Assembly: GCA_037693485.1 (NCBI GenBank)
Contig: CM075346.1
Location: forward strand, 103,956,501 to 104,020,500
DNA length: 64,000 nucleotides
Source: Kitagawia praeruptora
Taxonomy: Eukaryota > Streptophyta > Magnoliopsida > Apiales > Apiaceae
Reading direction: 5' to 3'
In this document: positions 21,168 through 31,110 of the stretch, piece after piece
How the letters are laid out: each line of letters starts with the position of its first letter
How positions within the stretch are numbered: the first letter of the stretch is position 1
Translations under genes and position numbers: made by a program
The notes under the pieces: model-generated
Database searches by the model: none
Told to the model about the DNA's origin: nothing
The model's input: only the letters and a program-made list of their open reading frames with translations

Positions 21168-21183
21168 GAAGTTGGGGGGCAAA
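21168..21183 (+). promoter_or_regulatory. Polypurine tract of the Tat element
   Basis: GAAGTTGGGGGGCAAA directly precedes the 3' LTR start (TGATATGGGC). This is the expected plus-strand primer site. Confidence 0.75.
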
Positions 21184-21700
21184 TGATATGGGCTAAAAGT
21201 AAGCCCTAAGGACACATTTAATGTGGCATTAATTAGACCTAGAATGGTCCAAACGTGGGGCCCACCAGGTGGGCCCAAACTCCAATTATAATATTAATTT
21301 CGTAATTAATATTTAGGGGTAATTAACAGCTGGGAGATACAAGTCAGATAAGGACGTTATCCCTACGAAAAGTAGCCTCCAAGCCACACAATCATACAAG
21401 GAAACTGACTCCTACAAGGAAGGAGTCTAGAACCTTCCTCAAGGATGACTTGCCCACCAAGTCTCCTAACCCTACCCTGATTCTGAGGCTTCTCAGCCTA
21501 TATAAAGGGTCAGACCATTCAACTCAGAACTACGTTTTATTGGCTTGATTCTCTAATTACAGAGATACGTAGGCATTCTGTGAGGACCGTTTAAGTCTCG
21601 AACGCAGAAGCAGCCATTAAAGCACGAAGCTCGCGAACCCTAGCCTTAAATACACAGACCCTAGCCGCAATAATTTAAACCTAGTTTTTATTCCACAACA
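21184..21700 (+). repeat. 3' LTR of the Tat element
   Basis: 517 bp, the same length as the 5' LTR. By eye about four substitutions separate the two. Followed by the TSD GTACC. Confidence 0.93.
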
Positions 21701-22208
21701 GTACCTATTTTTTGGTACCTGTTTTTTGGTACCAGTTTTTTGGTACTTCGTGAATTTACTTATTTAACCTTTATTAAAAAGAAAAATAAATATATGATAT
21801 GTATACTTTTAAAACACCTATAATAAATAATAACATAATATAATTAATGGTAAGTAGTCGCTTGCCATTTTTCACATTTACTTTTAATTGAAGATATTAC
21901 ATTTTTATAAACACCTAAAAACATCAATGTATCTTCCAATCATTAATATTTCCTTTCGAATTAAAGCACGTTACTTTTTTAATTTAAACTAATCTTCATT
22001 AATATTTTCTTTCGAATTAAAACACGTTACCTTTTTAATTTAAAACTAATTTTACAATCATTAATATATACCCGAAAATATCACACCATATTTTTCAATT
22101 GTTAATAAAATATATTAAAAATCTGCATACGTTGTTTATAATAAAGAAACATTAGTATAATCCGTAAACATGAGTATATTAAAATTATATTAAATTAAAA
22201 TTAATTAA
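21701..22208. other. Helitron-like body continuing after the Tat element
   Basis: Begins with three short direct repeats of TTTTTTGGTACC, then AT-rich sequence without coding signals. Probably the interior of the outer Helitron that starts at 11473. Confidence 0.4.
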
Positions 22209-23384
22209 TCTATACTATATTATAAAAGACGAAACATTAAAAGTTTGGTCGGTCGGTCGATACGTTACCTATTGATTTTACCTATTTACCCTTACTTAAT
22301 TATAAATAAAATCCATCATACTAATAAATCAATTTCTTTTTTTAGATTAAATATATATAACTTTTCCATTTTTCAATAACTAAATAATTTCCCTTTTCAA
22401 GTAACATACAGTATCTTTTATATTTTATCTAACTAAAATTTCTCCTTTACTAATCAATTTCCTTTTTCAGGTTAAACATATTACCTTTTCTATTTTTCAA
22501 TAAGTAAATAGTTTCCCTTTTCAGGTAAAATACAATATCTTTTATATTTTATATGACTAAATTTTCTCATTTTTTAAAAACACTAAGAGCAATTTTTTTA
22601 ATAAAATGACATAAGTAAAATAACATAAGTATATTATAATTACTATTAACTAATCAATTACTTATTTCACCCAAAACACATTACCTTTTCTCTAACTAAA
22701 ATCTCTCTTTTTCCAATTATATCACGGGCGGTTACCTTTTTCTGCCAAAATACGTTACCTTTTTTCTTTTCTGTAACTAAAACATCTCTTTTTCCAATTA
22801 TATCACGGACGGTTCTATTTAATAAAAATAAAATTATAATATTATAGTACTAATTATTAACTTATTATCTTTTCAGCTAAAACATATCATCTTTTCTATT
22901 TTTTCTAATTAAATTCCTTTTTTTCTAGAAATACCACGGGCAACATTAATTTCTCATTTTTCAAAAATACTACGAGCAATGTGATTTAGTAAAATAACAT
23001 AATTAAATTATAATTACTAAAAAGTAATCAATTACCTTTTTCACCTAAAACATGTTACCTTTTTAATTTTCTCTAACTAAATCATCACTTTTTCCAATTA
23101 TATCAAGGGCATTCTATTTAATAAAGTAAAATAATAATTTTATATTTTCTAATAATTAACCGATTACCTTTTCAACTAAAATCTATCATATATTCTATAT
23201 TTTCTAACTAAAATCCCTACTTTTCTAGAAATATCACGGATAACATTTATATAATTATTGTCAAATTATTTCATTTAAAAATTTAAGCCTCCAAAATTCA
23301 TATTTTAAAAAATTAAATCAAATTGAAGAAAAAAAGTCATATAATATTAAAAAAAATCTGTGCATCGCACGGGTTTTAAGCTAG
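22209..23384 (+). mobile_element. Non-autonomous Helitron, 1.18 kb
   Basis: Starts TCTATACTATATTATAA and ends TGTGCATCGCACGGGTTTTAAGCTAG: a GTGC-ATC-GCAC hairpin just ahead of CTAG. Inserted between A and T with no target duplication, as expected. The interior is AT-rich with repeated TATCACGGGC and TTACCTTTT motifs and no Rep/helicase gene. Confidence 0.82.
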
Positions 23385-23933
23385 TATTAAATTAAATTTA
23401 TAACATAATAAAAGAAATCCATGCATCTCACGTGCATTGAAAATTTATCGGTTAGATTTTTGACATGGTCATCCTAATTATTAAAATAAATAATTAATGA
23501 TAATTAGCTCTTTGTCTTTTTTAATTAAAAGGTGTTTACTTTTAATTAATGACATTACCTTTTATAAACACCTAAAATATCGTATCTTCTAATCAATAAT
23601 ATTTATTATTGTTTTCTAATTAAAACACGTTAACTTCTAATTTAAAATATCTTTCATAATCAAATAAAAGATTAAATTACACTATATAATAAGATAAAAA
23701 TTAATATGTACTTAAAAAAATAAACTATTATAAAATATATAGCTTATTGATTGTTAATTTTTATTATTTGACATGATAAAATGTGTTTCGCTATGTAGGG
23801 TAAAATGCTAATTAGTTATTAATAATAATTGATTGATGATATACTCCGTATCATTTTTTTTAATATTTTTGGAATAAAAAATATATCTATATGAATTTAG
23901 TATGTAATACATTATGTTTGAATCCAAGGTAGG
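23385..23933. other. AT-rich sequence, possible degenerate Helitron 3' end
   Basis: A weak hairpin-like ATGCATCTCACGTGCAT near 23423 could be the eroded 3' end of the outer Helitron-like element. Otherwise no recognisable content. Confidence 0.3.
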
Positions 23934-24640
23934 GGTGATCAAAATCGGATATCCGATCCGGTTATAAAGTTCGAATCGAATATCCAATTTTTCCGGATCA
24001 TGAAAAATTTATTTCGGTTCCGATTTCGATTTAATCGAATATTCGAAATTCGTATATCCGTTTAAATTGGATCAAAAATCGAATAATTCATATCCGAATT
24101 ATTAAGTAAATTTTATTTTAATTTTGACAACAAGTGAAATTTAATTACAGTTTAATATGTTATTGCTAACTTTACAAATTGTAAAATAATTAATAATATT
24201 TTAGATACAAACATCTCATATTTTAACGCATTTTCCCCTAATTTTGTTTTGACCCAATATTATAACATCTTAATAAATCACTTTTGATAAAATAATTATT
24301 TTGAGAAAAATGTTCTCAAGGTTAATAAGTGCAAGACCAAAACGGGTTGCAAAGAGAAATTTACCCAAGGCCACAAGATTTTTAGGTACAAATATACGGA
24401 TATATATGTAAATTCATACTTATGTGCATCATTACTTACGTTTTTATACCTATAATGTTTATAAACTTAGGTAACACACAAAAACACAGTAATTTATTAA
24501 TGATAATTCATTACTTAATTTAAAATAATTTAATATGTTGATCGTTCAATTATTTATCTTTAATAAGCTCATTTTTTGTTAAATACATAAGTTACTTTTT
24601 TAATAAATTACCAAAATCGGATCGGATCCAAATATTCAAT
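23934..24640 (+). mobile_element. hAT-like terminal sequence, partial
   Basis: TAGGGGTGATCAAAATCGG followed by CGGATATCCGATCCGG-style repeats resembles plant hAT termini. A second AAAATCGGATCGGATCC motif near 24613 has the same rather than inverted orientation, and I see no TSD. Boundaries are therefore uncertain. Confidence 0.4.
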
Positions 24641-24651
24641 TTTATAAAAAG

Positions 24652-24745
24652 TTGCTTTACCTCAATACCAAGAATGTGAAGTTGTCGATCATCTTAAATT
24701 CTTACATCATATTATTTTTAAATTTTTCAATATCATCATTTGGTA
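24652..24745 (-). pseudogene. Short copia reverse-transcriptase fragment
   Basis: Clearly homologous to the minus-strand RT segment at about 45345-45440 (the block around LHYFLGIEV). A one-off insertion of a gene or element fragment, heavily mutated and under 100 bp. Confidence 0.6.
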
Positions 24746-26864
24746 CACTAATAGGTATGAGATTTGTGTACTCTAAACACGTACGTGTTGTTTAGTTGCA
24801 TATTTTTTAATCCTTAAACCCATACCTCAAAGTCTCAATCCTACAAAGTATAAGATTTGAAACCTTGGGATTGAGTAGGTATGAGCCAATCCCTCGCATC
24901 GAGGTTTGAGATTAAACAGGCATGTTAATTCTTTCTTTATCTTTTCTACTTCTTCGTATCTCATCTTTTTACTCTCCTTAATTATCACCAAAATTACATG
25001 CAACTCTGCATCTCTGTTTACAATTTTGGATTTTGGATTTTTATCTATGATTTATCTTTATTCTATGATACATCTTTTTATAGATTTCATTCTCCTTTAA
25101 TGTTGAGTTTTGTTGGTTTATATTCCGGATCTTTATATTTTTCAAATGATGAATGTATTATGATGGTATGCCCTATAATTTAATGTATTTTCTGTATTTT
25201 TGTAAAAATTTACACACGAATCTGGAAAGATAAGAAAACGAAATATCCATTGGACAAGTTAAATATTTATATGTGTTCTTGTGTTACCGTGTGATTTATA
25301 CAATATTTGACAATATAACGAAAGAAATTTAAACAAGGTTTTATTAATCCCGTGACTTTCAAATTAGCAAATAACTTCATATTATTGACTTTATACGTGT
25401 GTTTATTGGCATGTCAAATCTGATTATTTTTACCAAAGCTGGATGTTGATTTTGGCATTACTTTTATTTTTAACTGTCTTTGGTAAGGTGGATGTTTGGC
25501 AAAACATTTTTGTACCCTCCTTCACAAAGCTATAGCTTTTTAAATATACAGTTTTTACTGGTGACTAAATGAATTCAGGTAACCATACAGTTGTCGGGTT
25601 CATCTAAATTTCTATTTATATACTTCCTTATGATAACAGTCAACAAATAAGTTGTGTTTGTGACCAAAAAATATGTCCTGTGTTCAACGTTTTTCGATGC
25701 TTCTGTGGAATGTACGGCATGAGAAGAATAGATTGTTTCATGCTGAAGAAAGAAGAATAGATTGTTTTGTGATAAAGAAAGACAGAACATTCGAGATCAT
25801 AGTAGTTGCAAAACATCTACTTTGAAAATTTTAATATACTAATCACAGGTTTGAGGAAACATACACCAAGGTTTTCGTTCCATGCATACGTACTTTACTT
25901 GTTCTGTTTAGTGTTAGGAATCTCACATAGACTAAAGACTTCGCAATCGGATAAACAAACTAGTTGCATTTGTTTATTAATGTTATTATATGGGATTCTA
26001 TATAATAGCTATTTCTTTTGGTTACAATATGCAAATGAATATTATTTTTAGCTTCTTAACGACTAAAGGAACAATCAAATTGCTCAAGTCGTGGAAAATA
26101 GATGGATACGTAAGCAAATCTTCAAGTTGAAACTCCACTTACCTAAAAGCACTTGCTCAATTCATAAAGTTCTTGACCAGTAGACAACATTATCTTCAGG
26201 TCTATGATTTGGGGATTGGGGGTAAAATTGAGAATTCCAGATATCAACCCCTAAAATTAGAAAGATATAATTCTGAATTACAAGAACAGCCGTCGTATTA
26301 GGTTTTAGGAACAAAGGATGCAACAAAGGCATTTGACATGTAAGTTATATAAACATTACTTGGAACATCGTCTCCAACATCATCTTACATACATAGTTAT
26401 TAATAAGAACCCCATAGAAGAGCATTAATAAATCATGGTTTTGGATTACAGTACCAGCCGTCTTCCAGATATCATCAGGTTTTACTAGGTATAGTGTTAC
26501 TAGATACCATTTTGGCTCAGCTATCATCATATTAATCATTCAAGCAATCACCATCCCCTTTCAACAACCATCTTTTGCTTATTGCCAATTACACAATTAC
26601 TACATATTATTTATCAAAAACACCGAATGCATGCATTCATCATGATCATGATTAAGATTAAAAGGCCAACAAGGAGCACATGTACGTCAAGTTCGCTTGT
26701 CAAAAAATCATTTAAAAATATGCAACTAACGTATTAGGTATGGCTTTTATATTTTTTTTCCCTTTCTTCTTTCCGTACTGCTTACTCAACTCCATCCAAA
26801 TCCTCCTTTTCCTGAAATAGGCAACACATAATAATTAAATTTTATAGCTTATTTTGATTGTCCT
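24746..26864. other. AT-rich intergenic, no gene recognised
   Basis: Only short frames lacking domains or splice context. I see no terminal repeats that I can pair. Confidence 0.35.
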
Positions 26865-27075
26865 ATTTATTGGACTACATGGAACCTCCTAGAAAGTTTC
26901 TAGTACATGTACTTTAATTAATTTAGTAACTCTCTAGGAACATAAAAGGTAGAAAGACAAGAACTCAAAAGATAAAAACTCAAAGGACATGAATTCAAAG
27001 GACTAAACTAGATATTTTCATGAACATTCTAGATAATTAAAATAATAAAATAAGTTTAGCTTATATTATTTTCAT
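26865..27075 (-). mobile_element. Relic of the minus-strand copia LTR family
   Basis: Shares about 200 bp with 41690-41864 (TTAGTAACTCTCTAGGAACAT, AAAAACTCAAAGGACATGAA, CATTCTAGATAATTAAAATA). Partial versions recur at about 42290-42440 and 46150-46275. It is a solo LTR or LTR fragment; no TSD is identified. Confidence 0.6.
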
Positions 27076-28010
27076 TGCTAGTCTAGACGTTATAAAGTTA
27101 TTAAGTGTATATTGATGGTTGTTGTGAGGTGTTGTATACACCGGAAAGTGTTTTATAGTAATATTTGTGATTAAGATAAACGTGTTAAAGTGTGTGTACT
27201 AGCATCGGTATACCGTATGTTCATTCTGAAGACTGAAGTATCGTCTTTTGTTAACTGTAGAAACGACGTGCGAGTTCGATCTCGATGAACCAGACTCGTG
27301 GCAACCGCAAAGTGCATCGAATCAAAGAAAGGATCAAATCGGAAGATTGGATATCGTGGGATAGACGAAGGAATGTTCTCTCTGAATTGTCAAGCGTACT
27401 TATTAGCTAAGATCTAAGGCAAGTCTATTAACCGTACTTGGATGCTCTAATACCTTTGTTATCCCTTGAAACAAATTTCAATTAATGTTCTGATTATACC
27501 TTTGATCAACCATATCAGTTTAAAATTGTTAAATTAACATTCTAGGTGAAGATTATGTTTTGTTAAATTGTTAGGGATTATGTCCTTAATTTTTTTTCAA
27601 CAGGTAATTGCGGTTTTTTGCATTTTTCATCTTAAGCTAATTCCGGTTCCGTTGATGCACTATATGACTATTTTTGTGGTTTTTATTTATTACAAAAAGG
27701 ATATAGATAGACTGACTTGTACAGAATCGAAGCTTAAATAACCAGGGGCTGAATGCTAATTGATGTACTTGTCGGCATGCTTTTTTTAGTGGCAGACTCA
27801 TACATAATGATTATAGAATGAGTACATATGATTCACCTTGTGTTATTGATAGTTAGTCAAGTACTTTTAATCATTGAATCGTACTACCTGAATATGATTT
27901 TGTTACTAGTGCACTCTTAACTATCAATAGTGTATTTGTATATGTTTTAGCTTGGTTTACTTGCTTATATGTTTATAACAATCACACTGCACATTGATGT
28001 GTAGTTTTTA
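27076..28010. other. Intergenic; G+C-richer patch at about 27250-27430, unassigned
   Basis: The stretch around 27260-27410 (CGACGTGCGAGTTCGATCTC and following) has a composition closer to transcribed sequence than its flanks. It may be an exon or LTR fragment. I could not assign a reading frame or family. Confidence 0.25.
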
Positions 28011-28370
28011 TGAAAATGGGTTTTATTTTATATTTATAATTGCACATTCACACCTTCACCAAATTCAATAGAAAGACAACGGGAAGACATTATCACCACG
28101 TCAAGGTGACTTATGAAAATGGTGAAAATGGGTTTTATTTTATATTTATAATTGCACATTCACACCTTCACCAAATTCAATAGAAAGACAACAAGAAGAC
28201 ATTATCAAGCAACAGGAATACAATAACATTGTCAAATCTCAATAATGTCACAAGTAATAGGAAGACAATAAAATTGTCAAGCAATCTGAAGACAATGACG
28301 TTGTCAAATCTCATAGTGTCTTAGGTAATAGGAAGACCATTATCAAGCAGTAGGAAAATCGTAGAAAGAC
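28011..28370 (+). repeat. Tandem duplication with AAGACAATA/TTGTCAA stem motifs
   Basis: A block of about 70 bp (AAATGGGTTTTATTTTATAT ... CAATAGAAAGACAAC) occurs twice, near 28014-28082 and 28125-28193. It is followed by repeated short units of the form GAAGACAATnnnATTGTCAA. The A/T-rich inverted motifs could form small stems. Confidence 0.65.
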
Positions 28371-28399
28371 AAAAACAGGTTTTTATATTATTACAAGTC

Positions 28400-28921
28400 T
28401 CACATTTTCGAATTTGCAGAATTTTGAAAATATTTTTTTTCTTTTTTTGCACCCCTTGATCTTCTGGTGTTTTCCCCTTTAACTTCTGCCAGATTGATAC
28501 CAATCTTGGTTCCCAACTCCATGAATCTGTCGTGTCGTGTGTTGGCAGCTTCATCAACACTTGCATCAAGAGCCTTTTTAAGTAGCTGTATGAGCTGCCC
28601 TCTTATCTGCTCCCTGTTAGTTGAGAAATCCACCTGGATATTTTTAACCATTATCAACTATATTTCTGAAAACATGTAAAAGATTAGGTTTTTTAGATTG
28701 AACACTTAATTACCAGCTCTTTCAAGCATCTAACTGCAATCCATAAATGTCCCCTTTGAGTTGATCTGAATGATTCCTCAATCATGTAAGTTAAGGTCTG
28801 CAATGTAGAAGTAAATCGTTTCCTCCAGTTTCTTAACTTTGTTTCCGTTTGACTCACCTTTCCATTCTCCAATAGTTCTTTTAGTTTGTTGTCACAAAAA
28901 TTTAGGTTCCTACAAAATAAA
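28400..28921 (-). pseudogene. Unrecognised minus-strand exons (helical protein fragment)
   Basis: Two open blocks. Exon 28712-28914 has acceptor TTTTGTAG and donor GAGCTG/GTAATT. It encodes a helical peptide (LKELLENGKVSQ...SFRSTQRGHLWIAVRCLKEL). A second block at about 28420-28640 encodes FSTNREQIRGQLIQLLKKAL ... DRFMELGTKIGINLAEVKGE. A GTGAGT within the first block and a GCAG downstream allow an alternative intron. Composition and predicted helicity fit a real gene piece. I do not recognise the family, and no start or further exons were found. Confidence 0.35.
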
Positions 28922-29099
28922 AACAAATCATTACATTGTCAACCACACTAACTGTTCCAGTGAGTTGTAGCCCAAAACACAAGCACTGAAATCACTTTCC
29001 AAATTTGTTTAATTATAACTTAGAATCCCAAAATTGTAAGATATCTAGTTTATAGGTAACTGCTATATTAATTAGGTGTTGATTTCTGAGTAAAATTAT

Positions 29100-29257
29100 C
29101 CGAGTTAAGCAAGGATGCATTTGCAACATTGAAAAATTGAGTTAGCCAAAAAAATTTATGGATGATTACTTTCCAATAGATATTCATATATGATAAACTA
29201 AATCTGTGTACCTGAGGTAAGCAAGGATGCATTAGCAACATTGAAAAATTGAGTTAT
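29100..29257 (+). repeat. Tandem repeat of about 120 bp, interrupted by the SIRE element
   Basis: The unit (AAGCAAGGATGCATTTGCAA ... AAAAATTGAGTTATCC ... CCAATAGATATTCA) appears here as one full plus one partial copy. It continues on the other side of the retrotransposon at 41577-41686, and again alone at about 44975-45085. Confidence 0.65.
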
Positions 29258-29368
29258 TGTTGAGTTATGCATGGATATGGATGATGATAACAAATACCAC
29301 AAGACAGAAAATGAATCAAGGAATCGAAGCTGATGAACAAATCAGGAAGCCAACTAAAATGCAGATCA

Positions 29369-29625
29369 CGGGGTCATGCATTGATCCAAAGGGTCACGGG
29401 TTCGAACCTCACCCGCCCCCTGCGTGTAGCTGTGTTGGAGAGACAGTGGAAGGTTTGACGAAGGTAACCGTGGATTATTGAGCGTATCGCTTAAGTGCCC
29501 GGCCACTGGGTCTTACCGCACGGTTAGCATGATTTACATGCCGGTGTTGACCATGGGGCTGGTCGGCCGGTCCTGGGCAACGAAACCAGGCAGGCTAGCG
29601 TGTCCTGAAAATACACGTTTGGACG
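29369..29625 (+). mobile_element. SINE-like insertion, 257 bp, 13-bp TSD
   Basis: Absent from the 3' LTR. Flanked by AAAATGCAGATCA (29356-29368) and AAAATGTAGATCA (29626-29638), a long duplication typical of LINE-type integration. It contains a Pol III B-box GGTTCGAACCT (29399-29409). No A-box is visible because the B-box is only about 30 bp from the 5' end, so it is probably 5'-truncated. Much more G+C-rich than its surroundings. Confidence 0.75.
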
Positions 29626-29763
29626 AAAATGTAGATCAACTATAGCAATATCTTAAGGATGAAACTCTGCATAAAGTTAGGATTTATTTCAGTAACAAGC
29701 CTGGAGATGCTAAAGTCAGATATCAGTAATCAAAAGAGAGTTTGCTAAAACCATGCAAGTAAG

Positions 29764-30071
29764 TTCGAGAAATCAAGGAAAGAAGAGTTCGAGAAGTCAT
29801 TCGAGAACTCTACTCAAAGGGTTTTATTCGAGAAGTCCTAGTTCGAGAAGTCAGACTGATCTATTCGAGAAGTCTGTAAAAAGATCTATTCGAGAAGTCT
29901 GTAAAAAGAACTATTCGAGAAGTCTGTGAAATGAACTATTTGAGAGGTGCCAATTCGAGAACTCAGACTGTTCTATTCGAGAAGTCTACATCAAGCACTA
30001 ATCGAGAAGTCATCTCAGAAGGATATTCGATAAATCATCATTCGAGAACTCAAGATTTATCTATTCGAGAA
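29764..30071 (+). promoter_or_regulatory. Cluster of about 12 TTCGAGAA motifs in the 5' LTR
   Basis: I count twelve exact TTCGAGAA octamers, usually as ATTCGAGAAGTC or ATTCGAGAACTC, plus three one-base variants, in about 310 bp. The 3' LTR (40277-40584) has about eleven. The octamer fits the two-unit heat-shock element TTCnnGAA. Adjacent octamers are not spaced as a perfect alternating three-unit HSE, so binding by heat-shock factors is an inference. Confidence 0.55.
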
Positions 30072-31061
30072 CTCAACCTGTTTCACAATAATATCAGAGA
30101 TCTCTAATGGAACATATCGAATGAAGATTAAACCCAGAATTACTTTGCAACCCGTGACGATTAGGCAGTGATCAATTACACAGAGGATGTGACGAGTAGG
30201 GAGTCAAATTGTAGATATTCGAAGGCTCAAACTCTTCCAAGTGAAAGTTGAAATCAGTCACTGTTTACTCGACTTCGAGGGCAACAATAAGAGTGCAAGC
30301 AACCTCCAACATAATTACACACCTACTGAAAGATTCAAAGGATATTTCGACAAATGCATAAAGATCAGCCGTTATGTCTGGGAAGTTCTAGCACAGTTCA
30401 ATAAGCAGAAAGGCTTATTGACTTCCAAAAGGATTAACACTTTTGCTAAAGCTACTTTCAGAGACAAAGATCCAAAAGCAAAATGATCTTGTTCAGAAAG
30501 CATCACGTGGGCTTGGAAGCTAAGTCACCTCAAGAACATAGTCACTTTTGAAGAAAAAAACATACACTGTCTCAAAGCCTACTGGGATTGTCCAAATCAA
30601 GAAGAGAAGACTTTCAAGATATTTCCAGAAATGGAAATCACTTTTAGTATGTGTGTGTGACAAGTTATATCAAAATGTATCATTACATGTAACTTACTTG
30701 TCTTCATATAGTTTTAAATAAGCTGTATGAGCAGCACAGTTTTAGTAGAGAAGAAAACACTGATCACAAGGCTGAGAGCTTTAGGTTTTCTTGTAAACAA
30801 TAAACCGTGTAACCACAGCTGTGTATTATTACGCAAAGAATTTTCTTCAATACAACCATCAGGTGGATCAAGCTGATAAGCCAACCCACCTGAGATTTTT
30901 TATATCGTGTGTTGTATATGATTTAGATATTCTACTTATCTTGTTTTGTTTATGTTCTTATAACAATCTATCAAGACCTCATCAATTCGAAAGAATTTTG
31001 TTGAGATTGTATTCAACCCCCCCTTCTACAATCTCGTGGTGTACAACTGGGACATATCAAT

Positions 31062-31073
31062 TGGTATCAGAGC
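31062..31073 (+). promoter_or_regulatory. Primer binding site (initiator Met tRNA)
   Basis: TGGTATCAGAGC, two bases after the 5' LTR end, complementary to the 3' end of tRNA-iMet as in most plant copia elements. Confidence 0.85.
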
Positions 31074-31110
31074 AAGCTTCTAACATACAAGAAGTCTAAA
31101 GATCACCACC

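Larger units (their letters stand above)
11518..21700 (+). mobile_element. Tat-lineage Ty3-gypsy LTR retrotransposon, 10.2 kb, RT-deleted
   Basis: Two 517-bp LTRs (TG...CA) are flanked by the 5-bp TSD GTACC (11513-11517, 21701-21705). The order is gag-protease, truncated RT, RNase H, second RNase H, integrase, a 3.8-kb 3' region with an antisense spliced gene, a polypurine tract and the 3' LTR. The dual RNase H and long 3' region with an antisense ORF are characteristic of the Tat clade. I count only about four differences between the LTRs, so insertion was recent. Loss of the RT N-terminal half makes it non-autonomous, so it was probably mobilised in trans or the deletion followed insertion. 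Confidence 0.93.
29258..31059 (+). repeat. 5' LTR of the SIRE element, interrupted by a SINE
   Basis: 1802 bp against 1531 bp for the 3' LTR. The difference is explained by the 257-bp insertion at 29369-29625 plus its 13-bp duplication. Contains the TTCGAGAA motif cluster. Confidence 0.9.
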
